The notes: generated from the sequence alone by a model not told the origin. Counted from the stretch's first letter, positions 12,981-24,470 are shown. The stretch is 64,000 bases of DNA from Climacium dendroides (GCA_950106755.1 OX467086.1:30956001-31020000); one strand, 5' to 3'. Translations and numbers: made by a program.

Positions 12981-12984
12981 AATT

Positions 12985-15845
12985 CAACCACACAACCCTA
13001 TTCATACAAACAAGTATTAGATTTCATCTGGACTGATTATAAAATCTAATTATGAACTGATCATTATAATTTGATTATATTAATCTGATTATGAAATCTG
13101 TGTCGAATTAAAAGTTTAAAAAAGAGGTTTGTTGATGGAATTTTGTTCTATAAATCTTTCATAGATCTAAATATGTAATAGTTATCAATAAGGAAAAAAT
13201 GATTTTCTTAAATTTTAAAATATTTTATAGAAATCATAATGTACCAATATATTTTATTATTCATTTCTTTTCTATAAACTGATGAATTTCAAGATTTTTT
13301 TTTAATGTATTTGCAAAAAGAAATTTTAGATGCTAATTATATTGTAATGGAATTTTAAAATAGCATATTAAATGGAAAGAACTTTTTCAATTCAAATATT
13401 GAATATAAGTTGATCAAAGTCATATCAAGAATGGGAGATTTGAAATTTATAAAATTAATCAATTTAAAAAAATAAAAATTCCTAATTAAGGTGGGATACT
13501 TATAGTCATTGATATGTATACTAGTTCATTTCATTTTTCATTGTGCTAATGCCATTCGTTTGTAAACCAATAGTGAGTTTGACTCAAATTATTCCAAAGT
13601 CAATGGGTCAAAATTAATTGAAAGACTTGACTTATGACATGGGAAGAAGCAATTATTGATAGGGTATGAAGAGTCACACAAACTTCAAAATGAAAGGCTA
13701 AGTGACTTACCTTTTGAACTTCAAGATAGATTAAGAACAAGGCACCTAAAAATGCCACTCTCTTTGTTCTTAGTAAGAGAATGGTACAAATGATGATATA
13801 TTTTGGTTAGGATTGTTATTCTCTTCAAGAGAATAAAAACGAAGACAAATAGTTAGATAATTTTTTAAACATTCACATACCATTCTATAGATTTTGAAGA
13901 TTGAAACTTGAGAATGTGAAGGGAGGCTACAATCATAATAGATGTCTCTTAAATGAGCCCCATGAAAGCATCACCATCCATTGGTTGTTTTCATGATCTC
14001 TTCAACTCCAATAGATTACCCTTAGAGCTTGTCATAATTTGAGTTACAAATATAGGTGGCACTTTTTAGTTTTAAATGGTTGTACCATGATAAAGTACCT
14101 ATAAAGTAGTTTTTGGTGATTTGAAGTCCAAACATAGGTGGTTTTCTATTGGCTTTGAGTGAGTGTCATTTAGAAGTAGATGTGGTGTTGTTCAATATTC
14201 TTACAATGAGATGTATTGAAATTTATCTAGTCTACCTAATCGTTCAAGGCTCTTGTGATTGCAAGAGACTATATAGAGTCAATCAATCAATTTATGAATT
14301 TACCATTCTAAGCCAGTATTTTCGTACTAGATTTGAATCAATATTTTTGAAATATTTAATGTTCATGTCTATAAATTGGCCTATAGTGGCATTATTACAA
14401 TTGAATTTAGATCTTACACCTGACTAGCATGTGTGACTAGAATGTGTGGAAAAAATTTCAGAATTTTTGACCACACAGATTGCAAGATATCTGCGTTTAA
14501 AGTGAAAAAAACAAGTTTTTCAGTACATTGTGGGATTAGATTCTTTGACTTTGAACATTTTTAACTTTAAATTTTTGCACTACAGAGTTTTGAGATTTAA
14601 ATCTTTATAGTAGAGAATTGAGTTTAGAGTCTAGCAAAAAAAAAATTCAAAAAAATTTAATTTTCATTATTAAAAAAATTGTTAAGTAGAAGTAGGTATG
14701 AGATAGAAGGAAAATCTAAAATATTAATATCTTTTATATGGAATTAAAATGCACTAATCTCAATGGTGAGATTGTTCTAGCAAAAAAGCTTAACCACATG
14801 GAACTTTTTTTTTTTAAAAGTGTAAAAATTGAATTTAGAAATGAATCCTACAAGTTATTTTTTTCACGAAGATGCTCTAAGTGCCCAAAAAATAAGATTG
14901 TCCATAACTTTCTTATAACAAATCCAAATGGAATGAATTAAAGCTTTCCAAATAGACAAAAATATAATCTATGGGAAAAAAAATTCCAAAAAAAAATTCA
15001 AATTTTTGCAAATTTTTTTTTGCTAGCCCCTCCCCCCTACTTTGAGCTTATTTGGGCATAATTTTTGTTCCCGGGCACCAATTGAAAGAAAAATTACATT
15101 CCCACGAAGATAATTAGTTTTTCTATCTTCAAAAAAAGTTTGAAAAAATCAGGACAAAAATTCAGCCCAAAAGGTACTTGCCCGAAATCCCATTTGTCCC
15201 TTGAAGGGACAATGGTCTTTTAGGGGTTAAAAACCAACAACAACACAAGATTGACATTTCAAACTAACTCATTAAAAAACTTATATCAAAATTGTTTTCT
15301 AATTTAATTCATCTATGAATTTTTCAAAATTTAAAAACCATAGAAGTGCACATCAAGTCACATCTAGTATATAAAAAACACAAAAATTGAATGATTCTAT
15401 TGAACATTCATCTACAATTCAATTTTTTTTATTTGGATGGAATTCTATACAATATTTTTTTTTAAATTCAAAATGATCATACTTGAAGAGTTCTTTGTGA
15501 TTCAAAGGTTGCATTTTTCAAATGCTTATATCTCATCTAATCTTACATTATTTTGTGATTAGAAATCTCTAATAATTAAATGAATAAAAACCTTTGATAC
15601 TTGTAATAGTTCTAATGAAACTACAAAATTTGTTATTATGTGGTTGAGAGGCTCTAAGTAAGAGTTTCGGCTTCTAATTCCATATTAATGTCACGATTAA
15701 TGTCCATGGTAAAGATGCAATCGTTCATTCAAATCTTCCAAAAACAAACAAATATCCAATATTACAATGTATGTTTAAACTAAGCTAAGAATATGAATAC
15801 ACTTAGTTGAAACAAGCTTATGGATGCCAAGTGTTTGGATGAAAT
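12985..15845. other. AT-rich intergenic DNA, no gene seen
   Basis: Short open frames (for example 14,149-14,427) show no recognisable domain. About 14,445-14,520 (TGGAAAAAATTTCAGAATTTT, then GATTGCAAGATAT) resembles part of the dispersed repeat found at 62,700-62,780. Confidence 0.55.
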
Positions 15846-15846
15846 G

Positions 15847-16025
15847 TTTCAACGATCCTCACTAAATGCCAACATTTTGCATCTCCATTGAATTTTGGGT
15901 CTTGAAAGCAACAATGGTTTATATTGTATTGATGAATATTTACACTTTGATCCATTTTCATTTGCTCTTAAACTATGGCCAAGTAACCTTGATTAGTACG
16001 ATTCCAACCACGGTTGTCATATTGG
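15847..16025 (+). repeat. Dispersed repeat, copy 1 (partner at 19,715-19,835)
   Basis: The run CCTCACTAAATGCCAACATT, the ATTTTGGGTCTTGAAA block and CCAAGTAACCTTGATTAGTA are shared in order with 19,715-19,835, which lies inside the long inverted structure. The inside copy lacks about 40 bp. Confidence 0.7.
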
Positions 16026-16189
16026 ACATAATCTTACTGTTCACGGATGAATCGGGCGAATTAGGGTTGACTGGCTGCAAACTTTGGAGGTCAATAACTT
16101 TTGAAAAAATTATCCAAATTGGGCATATGAGATGTTTTTCGGCATCTACAATTTCTATAATCTAACACTTATTCTTTCTATTGAGAAAA

Positions 16190-16460
16190 TTTTCATAGCA
16201 AATGGATAAGTGCAATTCTTTACATTTCAAATCAAGTAAAATTGGCAAGCTTTTACTCTTTGACTAATGGTACACCTCTCAAAAATCAGATATTTTTCTT
16301 TTTTGGAAAAAAAAAAGATTCTAAAAGCTAACCATCAATATTGCTCATACAAAAGTTTTAAATGGTTTTATAGAAATTAAACTATCTACACAAAAATGAG
16401 CCTAAAATTTTAAATTGACCATATACAGTTGGTTAGGAAGTTAGGGATTAAAGTAAAGGA
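16190..16460 (+). repeat. Dispersed repeat related to 35,940-36,260
   Basis: Shared blocks in the same order include CAAATCAAGTAAAATTGGCA, CCTCTCAAAAATCAGAT, TGAGCCTAAAATTT and GACCATATACAGTTGGTTAG followed by CAGTTAGGGATTAA-like sequence. Non-coding. Confidence 0.65.
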
Positions 16461-16770
16461 AGTTCTTCAAATACAAAACTTTCAAAGCACATACTACAAG
16501 AAGGAGGGCTCTAGTCAACCATGCAAAGTTGTACATACATATAATGTTAGAAACCAATATTGATACCAATACTAGTACTCTAATAGGCCACATCTTAACT
16601 CCTTGATATAAGTTGGGCAACTACCTTGGTGATATCCAACCATTCAACTAAAGAGATTTGTTAAAACAACTACCTAAATAACAATTAGGACATATATACA
16701 TATTTGTAAAATAAGTAAGATAAACACCTATGGTACTAGGCCTCATCCAATGTAATTTGAAAAATAAATA

Positions 16771-18469
16771 AATGCATTCTTCTATGAGGCAACAATATAG
16801 AATTTCAAAAATTAGCCAATTTTGGTTACAACCTTATTTGAAAAATTTTCCCCTTCTTCTTCTTCAATACTTAGACCTTTGCTAATAGAAAAAGTGTGAT
16901 ATCCACACAATTATAGTCTAGACACTTTAATTTGTTGAAAACAAGACTATAACTCAAGACTAGCCTAGCCACAACAAGCCTAGCAAAAGGAATGGGCATT
17001 ATATAGATCCTTCACATCCATCTAAACCCAAGCACTAAATACACATGAATTGATTACATGTCTCATTTATAGGGGTCTCATATAATTCACTTCTTGGTGT
17101 CAAAATTCCCAATAAGTCCCACATTTTCCGGTGTTCCCAATGTATGACACACTAGGGAAAAAGTGGGACACACTAAAAACCTTCACACCAAAAACTAAAT
17201 ATGAGGCCCTAGTGAGTATCTCTCTTCTTTGATTGGACCAAGAGTGGGCTACATTCTCCCATATTCTTTGTCTTCTCATTCTAATATAACCCAAAACTCC
17301 ATGTAACTGAATTTCATCCCCTTATGGCTAACTAAGTTAATGCTTGCTTTGCTCTCCACACTTCCTGTGCAAAAACCTACCTGAGAAAAAGAAAGAGCGG
17401 CGTCACGTCGCCGTCCCCTTCAACGACGTACATGCAGTGCAGCGACAGAGCCAGCTTCAATTCGGAGGAGACGGGTCCTGCGCTTGAATCTCTTTTCAAG
17501 CCTGCAACGAGTACTGACCAGAGTACGTCTTCCCGTGAATTGCGACACCCACATGCAGGAACATTCATCGCAGCTTGCACTCCAACAGGGAAGAAGCAAG
17601 AGGGAAGAAGCAAGCACATGTTGTATTCGTTCATCGGTCGATCTGGGCTTGGCTTCAACGCATGCTCGCTCTCGTGAGCTCTTGCTATTCTGCTCGCCTA
17701 GCTAGAAAATACATCTTTCTGTTTTAGCAGAGACGTACTTGTGGAGTTGTGGTTGTTTACTCGAACTTGCAGTCCACCGACGAGCTAGAGCACTTTCGAG
17801 GCTTCATTTTGTGTTACGTAGGAATGCACAGAGAGCCATTCCATGTGGCACCCCGAGCTTGTCCTTTTCCATTATTATCTCGTTCGTCATGTGGAGTCCT
17901 GAGACATCGAAGTTGTTGTACATTGTCTCCCTGTTAAGTTGAGCAGGGACTCGATCATTGTGCTGAACGATTCCGCAGTCCATAGGCCGGATAGAGCACT
18001 TTCCGAGCGTCATGTGTATTTGGCGTGTTTAGAATTGCACAGAGCGTGACATCCCATGTTGCACTCCCGTTTGGCGTTCTTCATCGATCTCGAGTTCTGT
18101 AACTGCGGTTTAGCCCCTCGTGAAACGTGCGGTGTAGTGCAGGTTGTGAGTCAGTGCATGCTTTCATCACTTTTTCTCTGGCATGGATATGTCTCCCTGC
18201 TGGCCTGCTTTGAATATTCAATTGATTTCCATGATGATTAATTTCTATCTTGAATTTGCATTCATGTCATTTAGTTAATGTGTCAGCACTTTGGTAGCAT
18301 CCCTTGTGTTATTTCGGTGGGTTGATCGGTAAGAGTCCGTGAAGAGGAACTAATAATTATTGGTCACCGATGATGACTGCTTTTGTAGCTGAGTTGACAG
18401 GTAGGAGGAAACTTGTCTAGGTCGGCGTACCACAGGGTAGTATGGAACGTTGTTTGGAACGTTGTTTTG
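16771..18469 (+). repeat. Left arm of the long inverted repeat
   Basis: This 1.7-kb arm matches the reverse complement of 21,073-23,032 over its whole length, with scattered differences. Similarity starts abruptly at AATGCATTCTT (16,771) and stops at AACGTTGTTTTG (18,458-18,469). The outer 570 bp are AT-rich and the inner 1.1 kb GC-rich. Inside is an imperfect tandem duplication of about 206 bp (GAGCACTTTC at 17,788 and 17,994), also present in the other arm. An open frame at 17,432-17,677 is mirrored in the other arm, but there is no known domain and I do not call it a gene. Confidence 0.9.
17115..17192. repeat. Hairpin in left arm
   Basis: GTCCCACATTTTCC pairs with GGAAAAAGTGGGAC across a loop of about 45 nt. 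The equivalent in the right arm is a shorter perfect hairpin (22,646-22,693). Confidence 0.6.
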
Positions 18470-18812
18470 ATTAAGCGACTCAAATTTCCAGGTGCTCGCC
18501 CCGAGCTCGTCTACGTCGTTCCACCATCTCAACCCTACCAACAGACTCCCAGTGACGTTCTTCACAGTCCAGAAATCAATTGCAAGCAATGCGATCGTGA
18601 CGACAAAATTAATCACATAGCTCGCCGAAAAGAGTCCGCAAATGAGGTATGTGAAAATGGCAGCTACCTGCACAAAAGTATATTCAGTAATTTCTTCATC
18701 GCGCTACTTCTCTGCATAACTATATATGGCCAAGAAGAAATGCTGAACACTTGAGCTAACCTTGAATGCTCAGTGAAAGAATGCAGCAACGGGATGCGCG
18801 TAAGTCACATTC
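18467..18812 (-). pseudogene. ECHIDNA/TVP23 family gene fragment (broken)
   Basis: Two exons are recognisable on the minus strand. Exon A (18,812-18,761) reads NVTYAHPVAAFFH, stop, AFK, with an acceptor ..AACAG before it and a GTTAGC donor after it. Exon B (18,667-18,467) starts after TTTTGTGCAG and reads [20 protein letters not shown], then the family signature [10 protein letters not shown] and [16 protein letters not shown], ending [19 protein letters not shown]23 proteins are multi-pass trans-Golgi membrane proteins needed for post-Golgi secretion. Here the conserved FFHL-type position is a TGA stop (18,772-18,770), the N-terminal exon is missing, and the second half of the protein is replaced by arm sequence at 18,469. 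It cannot make a functional protein. Confidence 0.85.
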
Positions 18813-18878
18813 CTGTTCTCTGTCTGTTCACAAAACATGGCGTGCTAATTATTAGTTAGTTTCAATATTTTCAATACA

Positions 18879-19160
18879 GTTTCTTCCAGCTTAAGTAAGA
18901 AATCAATGCATGTTACGATATTCTCAGAGGCTCCATGCTAACAGCGGAGACAAAAATACAAAGACCTGTCATTCGCAAATCAAGTCACTCCTTCAATCAA
19001 TTCGACCTGCAATTCGTGTTTCTTCCGGCGCAAGTAAGAAATTCATATTCCAACGTTCTCACAGGCTCGGTGTTATCAAAGGAGACAAGAAATACTACGA
19101 CATGTTCACAGATTCAGTCACTCCAACAATCCGACCTAACGGAGATCATTTCAGGAACAA
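18879..19160 (+). repeat. Tandem duplication, 139-bp period, two copies
   Basis: GTTTCTTCC followed by AAGTAAGAAAT occurs at 18,879 and again at 19,018. Each is followed by ATTCTCAGAGGCTC/GTTCTCACAGGCTC, GGAGACAA, a CAAGTCACTCC/CAGTCACTCC block and AATTCGACCT/AATCCGACCT. The copies are clearly diverged. No function seen. Confidence 0.65.
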
Positions 19161-19714
19161 GTCGTCACCGTGTTCTGAGGCAACATTGCTATTTGTGATC
19201 CCATACTCGCTCACGTTAAAGAGACTCAGCGTCAGTCCGCCATGGGATTCACCACCTCCATGTCGAGTAAGTTTTAATTCACAACAATTCCAAGATTGCT
19301 CTTTTAATTGCAAGCGCGCCCTCGGAGGTAAATGTTGGCATCTAATCCGACAGAAAAAACAAACAAAAAACAATACATCAATTGTTCATAGCTCTCGGCA
19401 ACAATCTGCAAACGACTGCCTCGCAAACAGGACACGGCCATAGCCAATTTTGTTGCAGTCCTGGAAGCCGAATGCAATCTGGTCATCTGGATGGTTCGTC
19501 CCGTTTACAGAGTGTCTGTCCAGTGTCCACATGGTTTTGCCATTGCAATCCTTGGTATTAGGCTATTCACGTTACATATCCCTCTATAATAGCACCTTCT
19601 CTAGTATCACATCCGTGATTTAAAACTCATTAGTTCAATGTTGGCTGGGTGTTAGGGCGGGGGTAATACATAGTTTTTGGATTAATGAAGACAAAGTTGA
19701 ATGAAAGTTAGAGA
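19160..19714. other. Core of the inverted structure without a recognised gene
   Basis: The plus-strand open frame at 18,910-19,443 has no recognisable domain and spans the tandem duplication; I treat it as chance. The sequence is moderately GC-rich like other parts of the core and may be further captured genomic DNA. Confidence 0.4.
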
Positions 19715-19835
19715 AATCCTCACTAAATGTCAACATTTTGCATCTTCATTAAATTTTGGGTCTTGAAAATTCACCCTCCTAACCATATTCGTTTGCTCTT
19801 CAACTATGACCAAGTAACCTTGATCAGTAGGATTC
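19715..19835 (+). repeat. Dispersed repeat, copy 2 (inside the inverted structure)
   Basis: Matches 15,847-16,025 in the blocks CCTCACTAAATG, TTTTGGGTCTTGAAA and CCAAGTAACCTTGATCAGTA. Its presence in the core shows that repeat DNA as well as gene fragments was included. Confidence 0.7.
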
Positions 19836-19939
19836 CAACCCAAAAGAATGGATGCTAAAAACTACTAACTACAAGCAACTACTATCCATAAAGAGCCTCA
19901 CGTGATGCTTCATATATTATAAGGGGAGCATGAAGAGAT

Positions 19940-21006
19940 CTAAACTGGTGGTTTGTCTTTATTTGCATTGTTGTCTTCATGTGCATGGACCTCAACGGGC
20001 GCCCTCCCAATAAGCACTTGGAAGCGTGAAAAGCTGAGCAAGCCAAAGATGAGGAAGTCACCAACTTTGATACGGTTGTCCATGACGAAAGCTTTCCATC
20101 CACCACGTCCATATGCAAACACTCGGGTCTTTGAATTATCGAAAGAACGTACTGTAATCTCGATGGGCCATGTTTGCTGGGTGTCTGTCGCCATGAAAGT
20201 GCACTCTTTGCCGAACTTTTTGGCATGGAGACTGAGGAATCCCGTCGGAAACTCCTGTGCAAACAATGCAAAGTTTGTTAATCACCTTGGTCATCCATCG
20301 GTCATCCATCGGTAGAAGCAATAGGAGATAAGATGCAGCATTGCAAGAGAATAGTAAGAATTTTCCATGCCAGTGGATTCACAAAAAACTGTATTGAGCA
20401 GGGCTTGCTCAAGTGGAACAGTTCAGCTCCTGTAGCTAGTCCTTTGATTATCAAGGCAGGATTTAAAAGTATGAATCAATTCAAGCATGTATAAATAAAA
20501 CCAGATTGTTTCAAAACGTTCTCAAAACCAGTAATCATTTCTCTAGAAATGTTACTCATTCCGGCCCGTTTAATCACCAACCTATGAGGGAATGGATCGG
20601 AGCATAGCAAGATTAATCAAAACAACGATGTAGTAACAGAAACATTTTCCATCAGGTGGAGACTCGTATCCAACAGTCCACTCAGCATTTGCTAACCCGT
20701 TTGATCATCAAGGTACTTGCTTGTCGTGCATCATGCATGCATTGCAAGAAATAGAATAATAATTAAAGCAGTTTCAAAACTAATGTTCTCGTGAAAGAGA
20801 AGAAATGCTCCATCTGCTTGCAAACATACCAGTGAGTAGGCGAATGGCCCCTGCACCACCTCCGTCGCCATGGACCTCGAAACGCGCTTGTAAAACAAAA
20901 TGGAGTTCCTCGCCTGCAGTCGGGACACCAGCTTCAACATTTTCGTGTCAAACTTTTCCGGGGCCTCTTTGGCTCTCTTCTCCTCGGCGCATGTCGGTGG
21001 TGCCAT
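19940..21006 (-). CDS. B3-domain protein, two exons
   Basis: B3 domains are plant-specific DNA-binding folds found in ARF, LAV, RAV and REM transcription factors. Exon 1 runs 21,006-20,830 (59 codons) and ends at TCACTG before a GTATGT donor. Exon 2 runs 20,254-19,940 (104 codons plus TAG) after a TTTGCACAG acceptor. Splicing is phase 0 and gives 163 residues. The domain covers about residues 36-142: ILFYKRVSRS, EFPTGFLSLHAKKFG, TWPIEITVR, GGWKAFVMDN and VGDFLIFGL match the usual strands and the GW..F......GD motif. It is a single, short, REM-like B3 protein with no other domain. Start: the first ATG of the frame, 67 bp inside the edge of the right arm, so its promoter would lie in the arm. 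It is intact but lies in a transposon-like structure, so expression is uncertain. Confidence 0.75.
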
Positions 21007-21072
21007 CGATCTTCACTTATGGAGCTGTAGGCTTCTCTTCTACGGCCTTTGAAGCTGCTCGATCAATGGAAC

Positions 21073-23032
21073 CAAAACAACGTTCCCTACTACCTGCTCA
21101 TTCAGCTACAAAAGCAGCCATCAGAGACCAGTCATTAGTTCCTTTTTACGGACTGTTACCGATCAACCCGTCGAAACACCACAAGTGATTGAAGGGAAGT
21201 TAGCAAAGTGCTGACACATGAACTAACTGACATGAATGCAAATTCAAGAAATCATGAAATCAATTGAATGTTCAAAGCAGGTCAGCAGGGAGACATATCC
21301 ATGCCAGAGAAAAAGTGATGAAAGCATGCACTGACTCACAACCTGCACTACACCGCACATTTCACCAGGGACTCGAGATGAAGAACGCCAAACAGGAGTG
21401 CAACATGGAATGTCACGCTCTGTGCAATTCTAATCAGCGCAAATACACATGACGCCCTGAAAGTGCTCTATCCGGCCTATGGACGGTGGAATCGTTCAGC
21501 ATAACGATCAAGTCGCTGCTGAACTGAACTTAACAGGGAGACAATGTACAACAATTTCGATGTCTCAGGACTCCAGATGACGAACGAGATAATAATGGAA
21601 AGGACTAGCTGGACATACTCGAGATGAAGAACTCAGAACTGGGTGCTACAAGGAATGGCTCTCTGTGCATTCCTACTTAACATAAAATGAAGCCTCGAAA
21701 GTGCTCTAGCTCGTCGGCGGACACAACTCCACAAGTACGTCTCTGCTAAAACAGAAAGATGTATTTTCTAACAACCGGCATGTTCTAAAGCACTCGCCCA
21801 CAACACAACCGTGCCCAACTTCTCCTACCACCCGACATGCACACCTCCACAATTAACTCCTGGGCACCAATCAATCCCTTCCAACCCAAAAGTGTCCAAT
21901 TCTACCACATGTTCGCGGACAGTCTCCGTCGTTGGCTATGGAGAGGCCGCAAGAACCACACTCCCTCGCAATGACTCCAGGAGAGAGTGAGAGAGCTAGC
22001 TAAAGGTCGGAGAGTAGTCGATACCTGCCACCTCCCCCACTCGAACTCTCTAGCTGCAATTGAAGCTCGGAAATCTCAGATCAAATTCAAGGCGGAGACA
22101 GGAGTGGAGTCCGCTCGCCTAGCTAGATCACACAGAATTGCAAGAGCTCACGAGAGCGAGCATGCGTTGAAGCCATGCCCAGATCGAACGATGAGCGAAT
22201 ACAGCATGTGCTTGCTTCTTCTCTGTTGGGGTGCAAGCTGGGATGAACGTTCCTGCATGCGGGTGGCGCAATTCACGGGAAGACGTACTCTGGTCAGTAC
22301 TCGTTGCAGGCTTGAAAAGAGATTCAAGCGCAGGACCCGTCTCCTCCGAATTGAAGCTGGCTCTGTCGCTGCACTGCATGTACGTCGTCGTTGAAGGGGA
22401 CGGCGACGTGATGCCGTCCTTTTCTTTTTTCTCACCGGCCAGCTTTTGCACAGGAAGTGTGGAGAGCAAAGCAAGCATTAACTTAGTTAGTCATGAGGGG
22501 ATGGAATTCAGCCACATGGAGTTTTGGGTTACATTAGAATGAGAAGATAAAGAATATGGGAGAAATGTAGCCCACTCTTGGTCCAATCAAAAAAGAGAGA
22601 TACTCATGAGGGTCTTATATGTAGTTCCCGGTGTGAAAATTTATAATGAGTCCCACTTTTTCCCTAGGGAATACCGGAAAAAGTGGGACTCATTGAGAAT
22701 TTTGACACCAAGAAGTGAATTATATGAGATCCCTATGAATAAGACATGTAATCAATTCATGTGTATCTAGTGTTTGGGTTTAGATGGATGTGAAGGATCT
22801 ATATAATGCCCATTCCTTTTGCTAGGCTTGTTGTAGCTAGGCTAGTCTTGAGTTATAGTCTCATTTTCAACAAATTAAAGTGTTTAGACTAGAATTGTGT
22901 GGATATCACACTTTTCCTATTAGTACAGGTCTAAATATTGAAAAAGAAGGGGGAATTTTTTTTAAATAAGGTTGTAACCAAAATGGGCTAATTTTTTAAA
23001 TTCTATATTGTTGCCTCATACAAGAATGCATT
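21073..23032 (-). repeat. Right arm of the long inverted repeat
   Basis: Reverse-complement partner of 16,771-18,469. It is about 260 bp longer, because about 350 bp at 21,771-22,120 have no counterpart in the left arm, while the left arm has a longer hairpin loop. The shared GCTCGCCTAGCTAG word next to the extra segment is in the opposite orientation in the two arms, hinting at a local inversion. The inner edge reaches to within 67 bp of the B3 start codon. Confidence 0.9.
22646..22693. repeat. Perfect 18-bp hairpin in right arm
   Basis: ATGAGTCCCACTTTTTCC (22,646-22,663) is exactly reverse-complementary to 22,676-22,693, with a 12-nt loop. The matching hairpin in the left arm is imperfect and has a longer loop. 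Confidence 0.85.
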
Positions 23033-23849
23033 ATCTTCACAAAAATACACTTATTCAACAATTATAATGATCAATATAGCTCATTCACAATCTTGTCCAA
23101 TCTACATTGCACCTATATCTAGACATGCACACAAATTCTTGGAAACATAGACTAAATGAGTCTTAGTTAGAGTAAATAAACAAAAACATTTCATTACTTT
23201 TGTTTATTGGTTTATTGTCACTAAACTCGATCTACAAAAAAACATCTTTGCAGTGCTCATCGTTGTGCCAACTAAGAAAAGAAAGAAGAAGATAATACAT
23301 TAGTATATTATATGATTGTTGGCCCCTCACCATCCTATTTCACCCTTGTTTGTTGTTAGAGCTTTTGAATCTTAAATATAAAGTTTTAACACAAAAGATT
23401 GAATCAACTTGGTTGGACTCATATAGAAAAAAAGAGAGCAAACATGTATAGAAGTATAAATGTTTTTTTTTTTTTTGCAAACTTATATCACCAACATGTC
23501 ATTTAACTTGTGCAGTATAAAGGTGTGGCATGATTGGGGACAAATCAATATAAAGGCTCATATACATGACTTGATAAATGTTTTACTACTATCACTGATG
23601 TTGGTTAGATTAGGAGATATTGATAAGCCTAACATTTGAATTTATAAATTGAAGACAATTAGGATTCTTGGCTTCTTGCACAAAAAAATTGTTTGGAATT
23701 ACCCATGATTAGTTTGGAGATTATATAGTTTGTCCCTGCTAGTTTTTTGCTAGTTTCAAATCAACATACTAAAAATAGTATGCATACATATTTCTTATTA
23801 TAATCTCACAACTCCTATGCAATTTTACATTCAAGCTTGGTATGGGTAC
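23033..23849. other. AT-rich intergenic DNA, no gene seen
   Basis: No open frame or repeat of note. Confidence 0.6.
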
Positions 23850-24326
23850 TAAGGTAAAACAATCCATTGTGGTTGAATGAGGAGTTTGCCATCATCTTGT
23901 TGCTAAAAAATTTCAATTTTTTTCTCACATTAGTACAAGTGTGAGAAACAACAAGTGCAATTGAAATTATATTTTTTTTGACATTGTATGAATTTGCTAG
24001 GAATTTTTGAAGTGTTTAGCCCAAAAGAGTCTATAGACTACTTCAAAATCAATAACATTTGAATTCATAATGCTTATCTTATTCACCTAAAGCAGTCATA
24101 ATATTTTCTAACATGGAAAACCTAAAAAATCAAATCTTACAAAAGATTCACACCCAGATTCACACTAAAAAGTTACAAGCTCCTAAAGAGGTTCCTAATC
24201 ACTCCATCACTATCATGTAAAACATTAATGGTGGCCCAAATCTTACAAACTAGAAGAAAACCATAATGGGTCATTTTCTAGGTGACCACAATGGGCCATT
24301 TGACCGCAATAGGATGTTTTACTTTA
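23850..24326 (+). mobile_element. MITE (family 2, TAAGGTAA ends), copy 1
   Basis: About 477 bp between TAAGGTAAAACAATCCATTG and the inverted end CAATAGGATGTTTTACTTTA. The interior matches the copies at 49,620-50,100 (inverted) and 51,340-51,804, for example TTAGTACAAGTGTGAGAAA and GCAAGTGCAATTGAAATTA. It is the most diverged of the three copies. A TA target duplication (Tc1/mariner-like) is compatible with all three but not distinguishable from terminal bases. Confidence 0.75.
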
Positions 24327-24329
24327 ATT

Positions 24330-24470
24330 AGCAAGCTCTTTAAACATCTATACAATCTAATTTTTTTTTAAAAAAAAATTCTTCATTGGAGATAACTATA
24401 AGCCCATGCTCTTTTTTCATAGGAAAAACAGCCTTAGAAAGGCTTAGGCATTTAGGGGTTAAAAACAACT
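24330..24470 (-). repeat. Dispersed repeat, inverted relative of 35,500-35,650
   Basis: CCCATGCTCTTTTTTCATAG and GGCTTAGGCATTTAGGGGTTAA correspond to the reverse complement of 35,505-35,600. Confidence 0.6.

Larger units (their letters stand above)
16771..23032. mobile_element. Gene-carrying element with long inverted arms (Pack-MULE-like)
   Basis: Two inverted arms of about 1,699 and 1,960 bp enclose a 2.6-kb core (18,470-21,072). Read on the minus strand the order is: arm, intact two-exon B3-domain gene, a dispersed repeat, a 139-bp tandem duplication, a truncated ECHIDNA/TVP23 fragment, arm. Long terminal inverted repeats around fragments of unrelated host genes are the known architecture of Pack-MULEs (Mutator-like elements). 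The ECHIDNA fragment ends exactly where the arm begins. Against this, no 9-bp target duplication is evident at the outer ends and no transposase is present. An inverted segmental duplication is therefore an alternative. Confidence 0.55.

Noticed and set aside
17432..17677. 81-codon frame conserved in both inverted arms
   Set aside because: Conservation is explained by the arms being copies of each other; several frames are equally kept and no domain is visible.
18910..19443. 177-codon plus-strand open frame in the core of the inverted structure
   Set aside because: It spans a tandem duplication, has no domain and lies among minus-strand gene pieces; probably chance.
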